The notes under the pieces: generated by a model
Database searches by the model: none
The model's input: only the letters and a program-made list of their open reading frames with translations
What the model was told of the DNA's origin: nothing
Shown here: positions 1-6,836 of the stretch, piece after piece
Layout of the letters: each line of letters starts with the position of its first letter
How positions within the stretch are numbered: position 1 is the stretch's first letter
Origin: CAIOSQ01 sp044359885
Lineage (GTDB): Bacteria > Pseudomonadota > Alphaproteobacteria > CACIAM-22H2
DNA: 11,806 bases
Direction of reading: 5' to 3'
Assembly: GCA_044359885.1 (NCBI GenBank)
Contig: JBIKLI010000120.1
Span: 1-11,806 of the forward strand
Program-made: the position numbers and the translations under genes

Positions 1-1502
1 CAGGGATGCCAGCCCCCGATGGTGCGTCGCCGCAGCATCGCCTCCAGCTGCGACTCGTCCGCGAGGATTTCCGCGAGCGGCGGTTCCTGGGCGACGAGCA
101 GGTCGAGCGTCGCGTCTCGCAGCGTCGGCGGGCCATCCATCAGCAGCGCGGGCGCCATGGTCAGCGCCCAGTTCAGCGCGCTGCGCTTGCCGACCAACTG
201 CGCCAGCGCGCCATGTGTGGAGACCGCGGGGCGGGCGGTCGCCGCGGCGAGGGCAGGGGTTGCGAACTGCGCGGCCATGAAGCGGACCAGCCGCTTCATG
301 CGCAGCAGGTCGCCCGGATCGGACAGCAGCTGGAAAGCGATATCGGCACGCAGGCCATTCTCGCCACGCGCGAGCCGGACCCAGCCGGCCGACGCGGGCT
401 TGTTGATCCACCCGAAGAGGCTGGCGATCCGCTTGCCGATCGGATGCCAGGCCGATTTCGCCACCGCCAGCATGTAGAGATCGCTGGCCGGCATTCCGTC
501 CAGCCCGGAAGAGAACCGGAGCCCCATATGGACATGCCGCCGCATCGCGTTCGGCTGGCGTGCGCGCCTGGCGACGTAGGCCGACAGCGACAGGGCCGGA
601 TGCTCCTGCAGGTTCCTTCCGACCCCGGGCCGATCGGCGACCACGGCGATGCCCAGCGCCGACAGATCGCGCGCGGGACCGATGCCGGCCTGCAGCATCA
701 GCGCCGGGCTCTGCAGGGCGCCGGCGCAGAGCACGATCTCGCGCCCGCGGATCGTCTCGCCGCCGGCGCGCACCCCCACGACGCGGCCGGCCTCGACCAC
801 GAGTTCCTCGACCTGGGTGCCGGCGCGCAGCGAGAAATTCGGCCGTGCGCGGGTCGCGGCGTCGAGGTAGCCGATCGCTGCGGAGACGCGCGTCGTCTGG
901 TCGGCGGAGAGCGCGAGAGGGAACCACCCATCGCCGAACTGGGCGTTGTGATCGTCGATGCGGTCGTAGCCCTGCGCCGAGAGGGCTGCGCCGACGGCGC
1001 GCGAGATGCCGGGCCATTCGTGTTCGGGAACGCGGCAGATCGGGATCGGGCCGGCGGCGCCGTGCAGGTCGCCGCCGAAGTCGAGGTCGCGTTCGAGCCG
1101 CCGGAAATAGGGCAGGACGCCGTTCCAGTCCCAGCCGTCGGCGCCGGCCTCGGCCCAGCCATCGTAGTCGTCGGGCGTGCCGCGGATCGCGAGGATGCCG
1201 TTGATGCTCGATCCACCGCCGACGATCCGCGCCTGACGATACTTGCCGGGGGCTGGACGCGCCGCGGGATCGTCGCCGACCGGGGCGAGCCAGACCCTCA
1301 GGTCAGGCCAGAGATGCCCCCAGTTGTTGGCCGCGAAATACGGGTAGCGATCCGTGATCTCCGCCGGTTCCTGGCCGGGCGGATAATCGGGGCCGGCCTC
1401 GAGAAGCAGAACGCGGTTCGATGCGCGTTCCGAGAGCCGGGCGGCGAGGACGCATCCGGCGGAACCGGCGCCGACGATGATGTAGTCGTGGATCCCAGCC
1501 AT
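1..1502 (-). CDS. GMC family FAD-dependent oxidoreductase (3' end outside window)
   Basis: This is a glucose-methanol-choline family flavoprotein that oxidises an alcohol or sugar hydroxyl using FAD. An uninterrupted frame gives 500 codons from the ATG and runs off the left edge. The FAD-binding Rossmann motif GAGSAG lies at residues 11-16, with the ADP-ribose-binding acid in LLLEAG (E35). The first GMC signature, RIVGGGSSINGILAIRG, is near 92-108, and the second resembles GALQSPALMLQAGIGP with A where S is usual. The last visible residues, GGWHP, carry the likely catalytic His (H499). Family members are usually about 530-550 residues, so only some 30-50 are missing, including the second active-site His/Asn. 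The start is 9 bases after the lactonase stop without a strong Shine-Dalgarno, which suggests translational coupling. In this operon I infer that it oxidises a sugar to its lactone. A choline- or alcohol-dehydrogenase role cannot be excluded from sequence alone. Confidence 0.93.
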   Translation of the reverse strand, partial: MAGIHDYIIVGAGSAGCVLAARLSERASNRVLLLEAGPDYPPGQEPAEITDRYPYFAANNWGHLWPDLRVWLAPVGDDPAARPAPGKYRQARIVGGGSSINGILAIRGTPDDYDGWAEAGADGWDWNGVLPYFRRLERDLDFGGDLHGAAGPIPICRVPEHEWPGISRAVGAALSAQGYDRIDDHNAQFGDGWFPLALSADQTTRVSAAIGYLDAATRARPNFSLRAGTQVEELVVEAGRVVGVRAGGETIRGREIVLCAGALQSPALMLQAGIGPARDLSALGIAVVADRPGVGRNLQEHPALSLSAYVARRARQPNAMRRHVHMGLRFSSGLDGMPASDLYMLAVAKSAWHPIGKRIASLFGWINKPASAGWVRLARGENGLRADIAFQLLSDPGDLLRMKRLVRFMAAQFATPALAAATARPAVSTHGALAQLVGKRSALNWALTMAPALLMDGPPTLRDATLDLLVAQEPPLAEILADESQLEAMLRRRTIGGWHP

Positions 1503-1511
1503 CGGCAGCCG

Positions 1512-2408
1512 TCAGATCCGGTAGAAGGTTTCGGCGTTCGCGCGCAGCATGCCTGCGCGCGTGGCCGGGTCGCAATCCGCGACCAGCGCAGCGAAGTCGC
1601 GCCACAGCGCGGGGTAATCCCGGAACGGCCGGTCCACGGGGAAATTCGAGGCGAACATGGCCCGGCCGGGGCCGAATGCATCGAGCGCTTCGTAGACATA
1701 GGGGCGGATGCTCTCGGTCGTCCAGGCGGGTTCGAACATGCCGAAGCCGCTGATCTTCACCCAGACATTCGGCAGCGCCGCCAGGCGTCGCAGCCCTGAC
1801 CGCCACCCGCGCCAGGCCTGGAAGCCCCGCTCCCGCGGCCAGCCGGCATGGTTCAGCGCGACGGCAAGGCCGGGATGGCGCGCGATCAGGTCGGCGGCCT
1901 CGTCCATGCGCGCCGGCGAAACCTGGAGATCGAAGGAGAGCCCGTGGCCGGCGAGCAGGCCGAGACCGTCGCGCCACGCATCGTCGCGCAGAAGGTCGCG
2001 CGTCTCGTCGAAGCGATTGATGGCATGGCGGATGCCGCGCACGCGCGGCATCGCCGCCAGCCGCGCCAGGATCACGCCGATGTCCGGGGACGCGAGATCC
2101 GCGTTGGCGACGATGGCCTGCGGCAGTCCGCGCGGCGCCTTGTCCGCCAGCGCGCCGACATGCTCGACTTCCGCGACCCCGTCGGTGGGAAAGGCCTCGA
2201 CATGGACGGCCTTGGCGACGACGACAGGTCCGGCGTCGCGCAGCAGGTCCGACACGAAGTAGTCGCCGATCGTCGCATCGCCCTCGTCGCGCCGACGGGC
2301 CCGGCGCGGGTAGAGGCCGGTAGCCAGATCCCAGATATGGACATGGGGATCGACCACCACAAGGGGATCGTCGCCGGTTCCGGCCGGGAGGTCGCCAGGT
2401 CGCGTCAT
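1512..2408 (-). CDS. COG3618-type amidohydrolase, probable sugar-lactone hydrolase
   Basis: This 298-residue TIM-barrel amidohydrolase belongs to the group containing L-fucono-1,5-lactonase and 2-pyrone-4,6-dicarboxylate lactonase. The N-terminal HxH is DPHVHIWD (H22, H24). VRGIRHAINRF is near 123-133 and the strand-end His is in LNHAG (H187). KISGFG, IRPYVYEALDAFGPGRAMF and the terminal motif follow near 218-260. The usual GSDWP reads ASNFPVD, so Asn255 stands where the metal-binding or catalytic Asp normally sits. A subset of this family appears to share SNFPVD. The frame is open well upstream into the preceding gene, but that part is out-of-frame shadow. MTRPGD is chosen because it lies 41 bases after the upstream stop and the conserved domain begins soon after. 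Next to a dehydratase and a mutarotase, lactone opening is the likeliest role. Substrate is unknown. Confidence 0.92.
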   Translation of the reverse strand: MTRPGDLPAGTGDDPLVVVDPHVHIWDLATGLYPRRARRRDEGDATIGDYFVSDLLRDAGPVVVAKAVHVEAFPTDGVAEVEHVGALADKAPRGLPQAIVANADLASPDIGVILARLAAMPRVRGIRHAINRFDETRDLLRDDAWRDGLGLLAGHGLSFDLQVSPARMDEAADLIARHPGLAVALNHAGWPRERGFQAWRGWRSGLRRLAALPNVWVKISGFGMFEPAWTTESIRPYVYEALDAFGPGRAMFASNFPVDRPFRDYPALWRDFAALVADCDPATRAGMLRANAETFYRI

Positions 2409-2449
2409 CGCCGGTTCCGGGCGCTCATCGCGACGGCGCCGGGCGGGCG

Positions 2450-3361
2450 TCAATCGCCATCGAAAGCCCTCGCTTCCGGCAGGAGCGCCGCCAGCAGGCG
2501 GTCGATCTCGCCCTGCGTCACCGGATCCGGCGGGACGGTCGGGCCGCGGACCTTGGCGGTGCGGATGATGCCTTGGCGCACGAGGAACTGCTTGTGCAGG
2601 TGATGCTGGGTATCGTTGCCCTGCCCGACGAGACGGTTCACGGCCATGATGCGCGCGTCGAACAGGGCCCGCGCGCCTGGCTCGTCGCCGGCACGGAACC
2701 TGTTCCATACATCGACGAACACCGCAGGCTGGCTGCAATAAGGCATGGTGCCCTGGGCGCCGCGCCGCATCTCCTCGATGAAATACGTGCCGTTCGCGCC
2801 GCCGAGGATCGTCAGCGCCTTCGACGCCGCGGCGACCATCTCCGCCACCTTGACGGTCACCGGGAAGGTCTCGACCTTGATCGTCGTCACCTTCTCGCAT
2901 TCCCTGGCGATCCGCAGCGCCAGTCCCGGCGGCACCGGTCCGGCCGGCACGTCCTGGAGGCAGATCGGGATGCCGATGGACTGCGACACCCGACGGAAAT
3001 GCTCGACGACACCGTCGGCGGCCACCGGCATGAAGGATGGCGGCGTGATCATCACCATGTCCGCGCCCGCAGCCTCCGCGGCCCGGCTGAAGGCGATGGT
3101 GACGTCGGTGCCCGGCGCGCCGGTGCTGATGACGACCGGCACCCGGCCACGGACCGCGCCGACGACGCAGCGCACGACCTGTGCGCGCTCGGCCTCCGAC
3201 AGCTTGAACATCTCGCTGCCGTTGGCGACGCCCAGCCCGTGGACGCCTCCGGCGATGTTGAACTCGACCAGACGACGCAGGCTCGCTTCGTCGATCCGGC
3301 CTTCCTCGTCGAAAGGCGTGATCAGGATCGGAACGACGCCGGTGAGGGTGCAGGGCTTCAT
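2450..3361 (-). CDS. DHDPS/N-acetylneuraminate lyase family protein, probable 2-keto-3-deoxy sugar acid lyase or dehydratase
   Basis: This 303-residue class I Schiff-base (beta/alpha)8 enzyme starts MKPCTLTGVVPILITPF, typical of the DapA family. The Schiff-base Lys is K162 in TTIKVE. The substrate-carboxylate loop, usually GTTGE, reads GVANGSE (44-50). GANGTYFIEEMRRGAQGTMPY follows the lysine. The family YNVP motif with its catalytic Tyr is replaced by LQDVP (135-139), so the general acid/base Tyr is absent. From memory, a QDxP sequence at this site resembles L-2-keto-3-deoxyarabonate dehydratases rather than true aldolases, so dehydration of a 2-keto-3-deoxy acid is as likely as retro-aldol cleavage. 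Lysine biosynthesis is unlikely because of the operon. The start is fixed by GAGGA six bases upstream (3368-3372), 29 bases after the mutarotase stop. Confidence 0.92.
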   Translation of the reverse strand: MKPCTLTGVVPILITPFDEEGRIDEASLRRLVEFNIAGGVHGLGVANGSEMFKLSEAERAQVVRCVVGAVRGRVPVVISTGAPGTDVTIAFSRAAEAAGADMVMITPPSFMPVAADGVVEHFRRVSQSIGIPICLQDVPAGPVPPGLALRIARECEKVTTIKVETFPVTVKVAEMVAAASKALTILGGANGTYFIEEMRRGAQGTMPYCSQPAVFVDVWNRFRAGDEPGARALFDARIMAVNRLVGQGNDTQHHLHKQFLVRQGIIRTAKVRGPTVPPDPVTQGEIDRLLAALLPEARAFDGD

Positions 3362-3390
3362 GTCTCGTCCTCGGTTGGATCGCTGCGGCT

Positions 3391-3696
3391 TCAGTCGAGA
3401 TGGAACATCTCGGGGAGCGGCTCGCGCCATGGCGAACCGTCCGGGTTGCACTCCATGTACGGCTCCATCGATTTCCACCACCGCAAGGTGACGTCTTCGT
3501 GGGGGGGCACGGATCGCCGGGGGTTGTCCGTCTCGAGATAAGCGAACAGCAGGAGGCCGTGACGGAAGATGCTGTAGTTCCGTGTCCCGCGCCGCTTCAT
3601 CGACTCGACCAGCTCGGGCCAGATCTCGTCGTGCCGGCGCTTGTAGATCTCCTCGCAGCCGGGTTTCAGCTTCATCACGAAGGCGACGCGGGCCAT
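3391..3696 (-). CDS. rhaM: L-rhamnose mutarotase family protein
   Basis: This 101-residue cytosolic protein belongs to the RhaM/COG3254 family (about 104 residues in E. coli), ferredoxin-like dimers that interconvert alpha and beta anomers of L-rhamnose and related sugars. YKRRHDEIWPEL places Tyr18 and His22 at the numbers I recall for the E. coli enzyme, and NYSIF gives Tyr41. LLLFAYLETDNP, RWW (72-74) and the C-terminal SPWREPLPEMFHLD complete the family pattern, so the protein looks catalytically intact. It lies 23 bases after the dehydratase stop, preceded by a purine-rich GGGGACGGAAGA stretch. Related mutarotases occur in L-fucose and L-rhamnose oxidative clusters together with COG3618 lactonases and enolase-superfamily dehydratases, the same trio as here. 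The family is clear. The exact sugar (rhamnose, lyxose, fucose or another) is not. Confidence 0.94.
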   Translation of the reverse strand: MARVAFVMKLKPGCEEIYKRRHDEIWPELVESMKRRGTRNYSIFRHGLLLFAYLETDNPRRSVPPHEDVTLRWWKSMEPYMECNPDGSPWREPLPEMFHLD

Positions 3697-3719
3697 GTCT
3701 TCCGTCCCCTGCCGTCGCG

Positions 3720-4883
3720 TCACTTGACCAGATTGTCTTCGATGTAGTCCCACACGACGCGATAGCCCAGGCCGGGGCCGGTCGGCAGGGTGATGTAGCC
3801 GTCGGGATCGAGCTTGTCGCAGTTCGCCTCGAAATGCGGCGGCACCTTGTCGTAGTCGACGCCGGGGGCGAGCAGCCCCTTCTCGTAGTATTCGGCGGTA
3901 TCCTCGTGGGTCGCGCCGATGACCTGGAGATTTGCCCAGCCGGACATGTGCAGCTCGCAGCGATAGCCATGCGCCTCGCAGACGATCGCGGTCTTGCGCG
4001 CGCCGGTGATGCCGCCGCGATGGCAGTCGATCCGGCTCATGTCGGACGCGCCGCGCATGATCCAGTCGGCCCGGGCGAACACGCCGCCTGCGGCGATCTC
4101 GGGCGACAGCACGGGGATCGTCAGTTCGCGGCACAGGCGGATATACATCTCCGGCCGTGTCTCGGGCATCGGGTGCTCGAACCAGTAGAAGCCGAGGCGT
4201 TCGAGTTCGCGGCCGACCAGCAGCGCCTCCTCGAAGGTCATGTACGTTCCCCAGGGGTCGAACATCAGGACATAGTCCGGACCGACCGCCTCGCGGACCA
4301 TGCGCGCCGCCTCGATGTCGGCCTTGATGTTCGACGGACGCCCCGGGGTCGGCTTCCGCGTCGCGGGATCCCAGAAGTAATGCGGATGGATCTTGTACGC
4401 GAGATAGCCCTGCTCCTTGCACGCCACAGCATGGTCCGCGTAGTCGCGCGCCTGGCCCATGTTCTTGTGGGACGAGGCGTAGGCCTTCACCCGGCGGCCA
4501 GCGCCGCCCATGAGCTTGTGAACGGGCGTCCGGAAGAAGTTGCCGGCGAGGTCCCACAGCGCGTTGTCGATCACGCTCGCGACGTTCTCCGGGATGTTCG
4601 CGGCGACCCAGAACCACTTCCAGATCATCTCCCGGTCAAGCGGATCCTGTCCGACCAGAAGCTTGCGGATCCGCCCATGTACGAGATCGCGCTCGGCGGC
4701 GTTGAGCGGATAGGAATCGCCGCTGAACCCGCCGCCGAAATAATGCCCCGACACGCCTTCGTCGGTCTCGATCGTCGTCACGCTCTGGATGCGTTCGGCG
4801 CCTGGCAGCGGCACGCCGTGATCGCGGTCCCAGTTGTCCATGAGGGTCCGGAACGTCCGGACCTTGATGTCGGTGATCTTCAC
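3720..4883 (-). CDS. Mandelate racemase/enolase superfamily protein, probable sugar-acid dehydratase
   Basis: This 387-residue protein has a capping domain (about 1-125) and a barrel (about 130-350). Magnesium ligands fit D209 (MFDPWG), E236 (WFEHPMPE) and E262 (LSPEI). The mandelate-racemase-type Asp/His dyad fits D286 (RIDCHRGG) and H312 (ELHMSG). The second-strand base motif, normally KxK, is YKIHP (K164, H166). Members with this layout abstract the proton alpha to a carboxylate, and most in sugar operons dehydrate aldonates to 2-keto-3-deoxy acids. I infer the same here. The start is a GTG at 4881-4883, chosen because GGAGGGGG lies six bases upstream and MKITDIKVRTF is the standard N-terminus. 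The open frame continues upstream but runs into the permease gene. The gap to the permease is 56 bases, the largest in operon A, and could hold an internal processing or regulatory site. Confidence 0.94.
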   Translation of the reverse strand: MKITDIKVRTFRTLMDNWDRDHGVPLPGAERIQSVTTIETDEGVSGHYFGGGFSGDSYPLNAAERDLVHGRIRKLLVGQDPLDREMIWKWFWVAANIPENVASVIDNALWDLAGNFFRTPVHKLMGGAGRRVKAYASSHKNMGQARDYADHAVACKEQGYLAYKIHPHYFWDPATRKPTPGRPSNIKADIEAARMVREAVGPDYVLMFDPWGTYMTFEEALLVGRELERLGFYWFEHPMPETRPEMYIRLCRELTIPVLSPEIAAGGVFARADWIMRGASDMSRIDCHRGGITGARKTAIVCEAHGYRCELHMSGWANLQVIGATHEDTAEYYEKGLLAPGVDYDKVPPHFEANCDKLDPDGYITLPTGPGLGYRVVWDYIEDNLVK

Positions 4884-4889
4884 GCTGTT

Positions 4890-4897
4890 CCCCCTCC
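4890..4897 (-). promoter_or_regulatory. Strong Shine-Dalgarno fixing a GTG start
   Basis: On the minus strand GGAGGGGG sits six bases before the GTG of the enolase-superfamily gene. It decides that start over upstream in-frame codons that would overlap the permease gene. Confidence 0.75.
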
Positions 4898-4939
4898 GGT
4901 GTTCGCCGCTCCCGCCCGGGCTGCGGCCTGTCGTCGATG

Positions 4940-5833
4940 TCAGGCGTTCTTGAGTCGCGGGTCCAGGACGTCGCGCAGCCTGTCGCCCACGACGTTCAGG
5001 CACAGCGCGATCGCGAATATCGCGCAGCCCGGGATCAGGACGAGATGCGCGGCGAGGCGCACATAGTTGCGCCCCGACGCGATCATGTTGCCCCAGTCGG
5101 CGGTGGGCGGCTGCGCGCCGAGACCGAGGAAGCTGAGGCTGGATGTGACCACGATCTTGTGTCCGACATCGAGCGACAGCGCCACGATGATCGGCGCCAT
5201 GATGTTGGGCAGGATGTGGCGCAGCATGATCGCCGTGTCGGTCGCGCCGATCGAGCGCGCTGCCTCGACATAGTCGAGTTCACGAACGGCGAGCACGGAG
5301 CCGCGCACGACCCGGGCGTAGAGCGGGAAGCCCGCGATCGCCACCGCGATCATCGCGTTCGTCAGACCCGAGCCCAGCGCCGCGACGACGCCGATGGCGA
5401 GCAGGATCGCGGGGAAGGCGAGGACGATGTCGGTCGCGCGCATCAGCGCGCTGTCGACCCAGCGGCCGGCGAAGCCCGCGAAGAGGCCGATGGCGCCGCC
5501 CAGCGCCAGCGACAGCAGCGCCGTGCCGAAGCCCGCGACAAGCGAGACCCGCGCGCCCCAGATCATGCGGCTCAGAAGATCCCGCCCGAGTTCGTCGGTG
5601 CCGAGCAGGTAGCCGCGCTGGCCCGGCGCCAGCAGGCGGTCCGCCGACGCGATGGCGTTCGGATCGCGGATCGGCAGCCAGGGCGCGAGCAGGGCGACGG
5701 TCGCGAACGCCATCACCACCAGGACGCAGACGAACGCGACGCGGCGGCCGATCAGACGTCGCCAGACGGATCGCCGCCGCGACGGCGCGCCCCCCACGGC
5801 TTCCAGAAGCGACGATCCCGGACGTGTCTCCAT
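4940..5833 (-). CDS. ABC transporter permease, DppC/OppC type
   Basis: This 297-residue inner-membrane permease belongs to the dipeptide/oligopeptide/nickel class. A cytoplasmic N-terminus of about 30 residues leads to the first helix (VAFVCVLVVMAFATVALLAPWLP). The DppC hallmark GTDELGRDLLSRMIWGARVSL comes next, followed by four more hydrophobic segments. The EAA coupling loop is ELDYVEAARSIGATDTAIMLRHILPN, which contacts the ATPase. The C-terminus NVVGDRLRDVLDPRLK is typical. The start METRPGSS lies eight bases after the DppB-type stop. The longer open frame upstream overlaps that gene and is rejected. It pairs with the adjacent permease to form the translocation channel. Fold and role are certain; the substrate is not. 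Although the family is named for peptides, members also import oligosaccharides and sugar derivatives, which would suit the enzymes downstream. Confidence 0.95.
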   Translation of the reverse strand: METRPGSSLLEAVGGAPSRRRSVWRRLIGRRVAFVCVLVVMAFATVALLAPWLPIRDPNAIASADRLLAPGQRGYLLGTDELGRDLLSRMIWGARVSLVAGFGTALLSLALGGAIGLFAGFAGRWVDSALMRATDIVLAFPAILLAIGVVAALGSGLTNAMIAVAIAGFPLYARVVRGSVLAVRELDYVEAARSIGATDTAIMLRHILPNIMAPIIVALSLDVGHKIVVTSSLSFLGLGAQPPTADWGNMIASGRNYVRLAAHLVLIPGCAIFAIALCLNVVGDRLRDVLDPRLKNA

Positions 5834-5841
5834 GCTGGCGC

Positions 5842-6795
5842 CTACCGGAAGCGGATCCGAGGATCGACGGCCGCGTAGAGCAGGTCGGCGACGAGGTTGA
5901 CCATGATGAAGACGACCGCGGCGAACAGCATCGCGCCCTGGACGACGGGGAAATCGCGATTCATGATCGAGTGGACCATGAGCGATCCCAGGCCGGGCCA
6001 ACTGAATACGGTCTCGACGATCACCGCGCCGCCCAGGAGGTGGCCGATCGACACGCCCAGGACGCTGATGATCGGGATCAGTGAATTGCGAAGCCCGTGA
6101 CGCAGCACCACCAGTCGCTCTCCGAGCCCCTTCGCGCGGGCCGTGCGGATGTAGTCCTGGCCGAGCGCCTCAAGCAGCGACGAGCGCGTGAACCGCGCGA
6201 CATAGGCCATGTGACCGACCGCGAGCGTCGTCGCCGGCAGCACGAGGTGCCTTGCCAGATCGCCGAGCGTCCGCTCCTCGGCCATGATGTCGTACATCCC
6301 GCCGGTCGGCAGCCAGCGCAGCCAGACGCTGAACACGATGACCAGGATGAGGCCGATCCAGAAATTTGGCATCGACCAGCCGACCACCGAGGCGATCATG
6401 CTGCCCGTGTCGAGGGCGGTGCCCCGTTTCGCGGCAGCGACGATCCCCAGCGGCATCCCGAGCGCGGTCGCGAGGCCGATCGCGGCAGCCGTCAGGACCA
6501 GGGTATTGGGAAAGCGCTCGAGCAGTTCGCCGAGGACCGGGCCCGACGTGAAGAGCGAGGTCCCCAGATTGCCCTGCAGCACCTGGACGACCCACAGCAC
6601 GTATTGCGTGGCGAGAGGCCGGTCCAGTCCGAGGCTCGCGCGCAGCGCGTCGATCTCGTCGCGCGTCGCGTGGCTCGGCAGCATCAGCTGGACGGGATCG
6701 CCCGGCGCGAGCCGCAGGATCAGGAACGCGATGACCGACACCCCGACGAGCACCGGGATCGAATGGAGGCAGCGGCTGGCGACGAAACGCAGCAT
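5842..6795 (-). CDS. ABC transporter permease, DppB/OppB type
   Basis: This 317-residue inner-membrane permease forms the other half of the channel. It begins MLRFVASRCLHSIPVLVGVSVIAFLILRLAPGDP, the standard DppB N-terminus with its first helix and PGDP. RASLGLDRPLATQYVLWVVQVLQGNLGTS follows, then the core helices. The EAA loop is EALGQDYIRTARAKGLGERLVVLRHGLRNSLIP. The C-terminus ends VADLLYAAVDPRIRFR as expected. GGAG at 6802-6805, six bases ahead, supports the ATG at 6793-6795. That ATG shares one base with the stop of the upstream mini-frame (TGATG), so its translation is probably coupled. An open frame extends further upstream but only as shadow of the ATPase gene. Confidence 0.95.
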   Translation of the reverse strand: MLRFVASRCLHSIPVLVGVSVIAFLILRLAPGDPVQLMLPSHATRDEIDALRASLGLDRPLATQYVLWVVQVLQGNLGTSLFTSGPVLGELLERFPNTLVLTAAAIGLATALGMPLGIVAAAKRGTALDTGSMIASVVGWSMPNFWIGLILVIVFSVWLRWLPTGGMYDIMAEERTLGDLARHLVLPATTLAVGHMAYVARFTRSSLLEALGQDYIRTARAKGLGERLVVLRHGLRNSLIPIISVLGVSIGHLLGGAVIVETVFSWPGLGSLMVHSIMNRDFPVVQGAMLFAAVVFIMVNLVADLLYAAVDPRIRFR

Positions 6796-6836
6796 CAGCC
6801 GCTCCGCGAGGCGCGAATGCGCGCAAGGATCGTCAT
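6795..6836 (-). CDS. 13-codon mini-frame bridging ATPase and permease genes (possible coupling frame or gene scar)
   Basis: The frame reads MTILARIRASRSG then stop. Its ATG overlaps the ATPase stop as ATGA, and its TGA overlaps the permease start as TGATG, so it fills the gap exactly. No domain is recognisable. In the usual dppBCDF order the second ATPase gene follows dppD, often with an ATGA overlap, and begins MT plus hydrophobic residues. I therefore suspect either a translational-coupling minigene or the scar of a deleted second ATPase. It could equally be chance. Confidence 0.35.
   Translation of the reverse strand: MTILARIRASRSG

Noticed and set aside
6..1799. Long plus-strand open frame of nearly 600 codons
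   Set aside because: It lies opposite the GMC and lactonase genes, has no domain, is rich in Arg, Ala and Gly, and shows no ribosome site. It is a base-composition shadow.
1303..1977. Minus-strand open frame crossing the lactonase/GMC boundary
   Set aside because: It is out of frame with both genes and Arg/Ala-rich without motifs. The GMC frame is open through to base 1 and carries all family signatures.
2450..3361. Annotation as 4-hydroxy-tetrahydrodipicolinate synthase (dapA) for lysine synthesis
   Set aside because: The YNVP Tyr and GTTGE motif are altered, and the gene is embedded in a sugar-catabolic operon.
3582..5066. Plus-strand open frame of nearly 500 codons
   Set aside because: It is antisense to the well-supported enolase-superfamily gene and the end of the permease gene.
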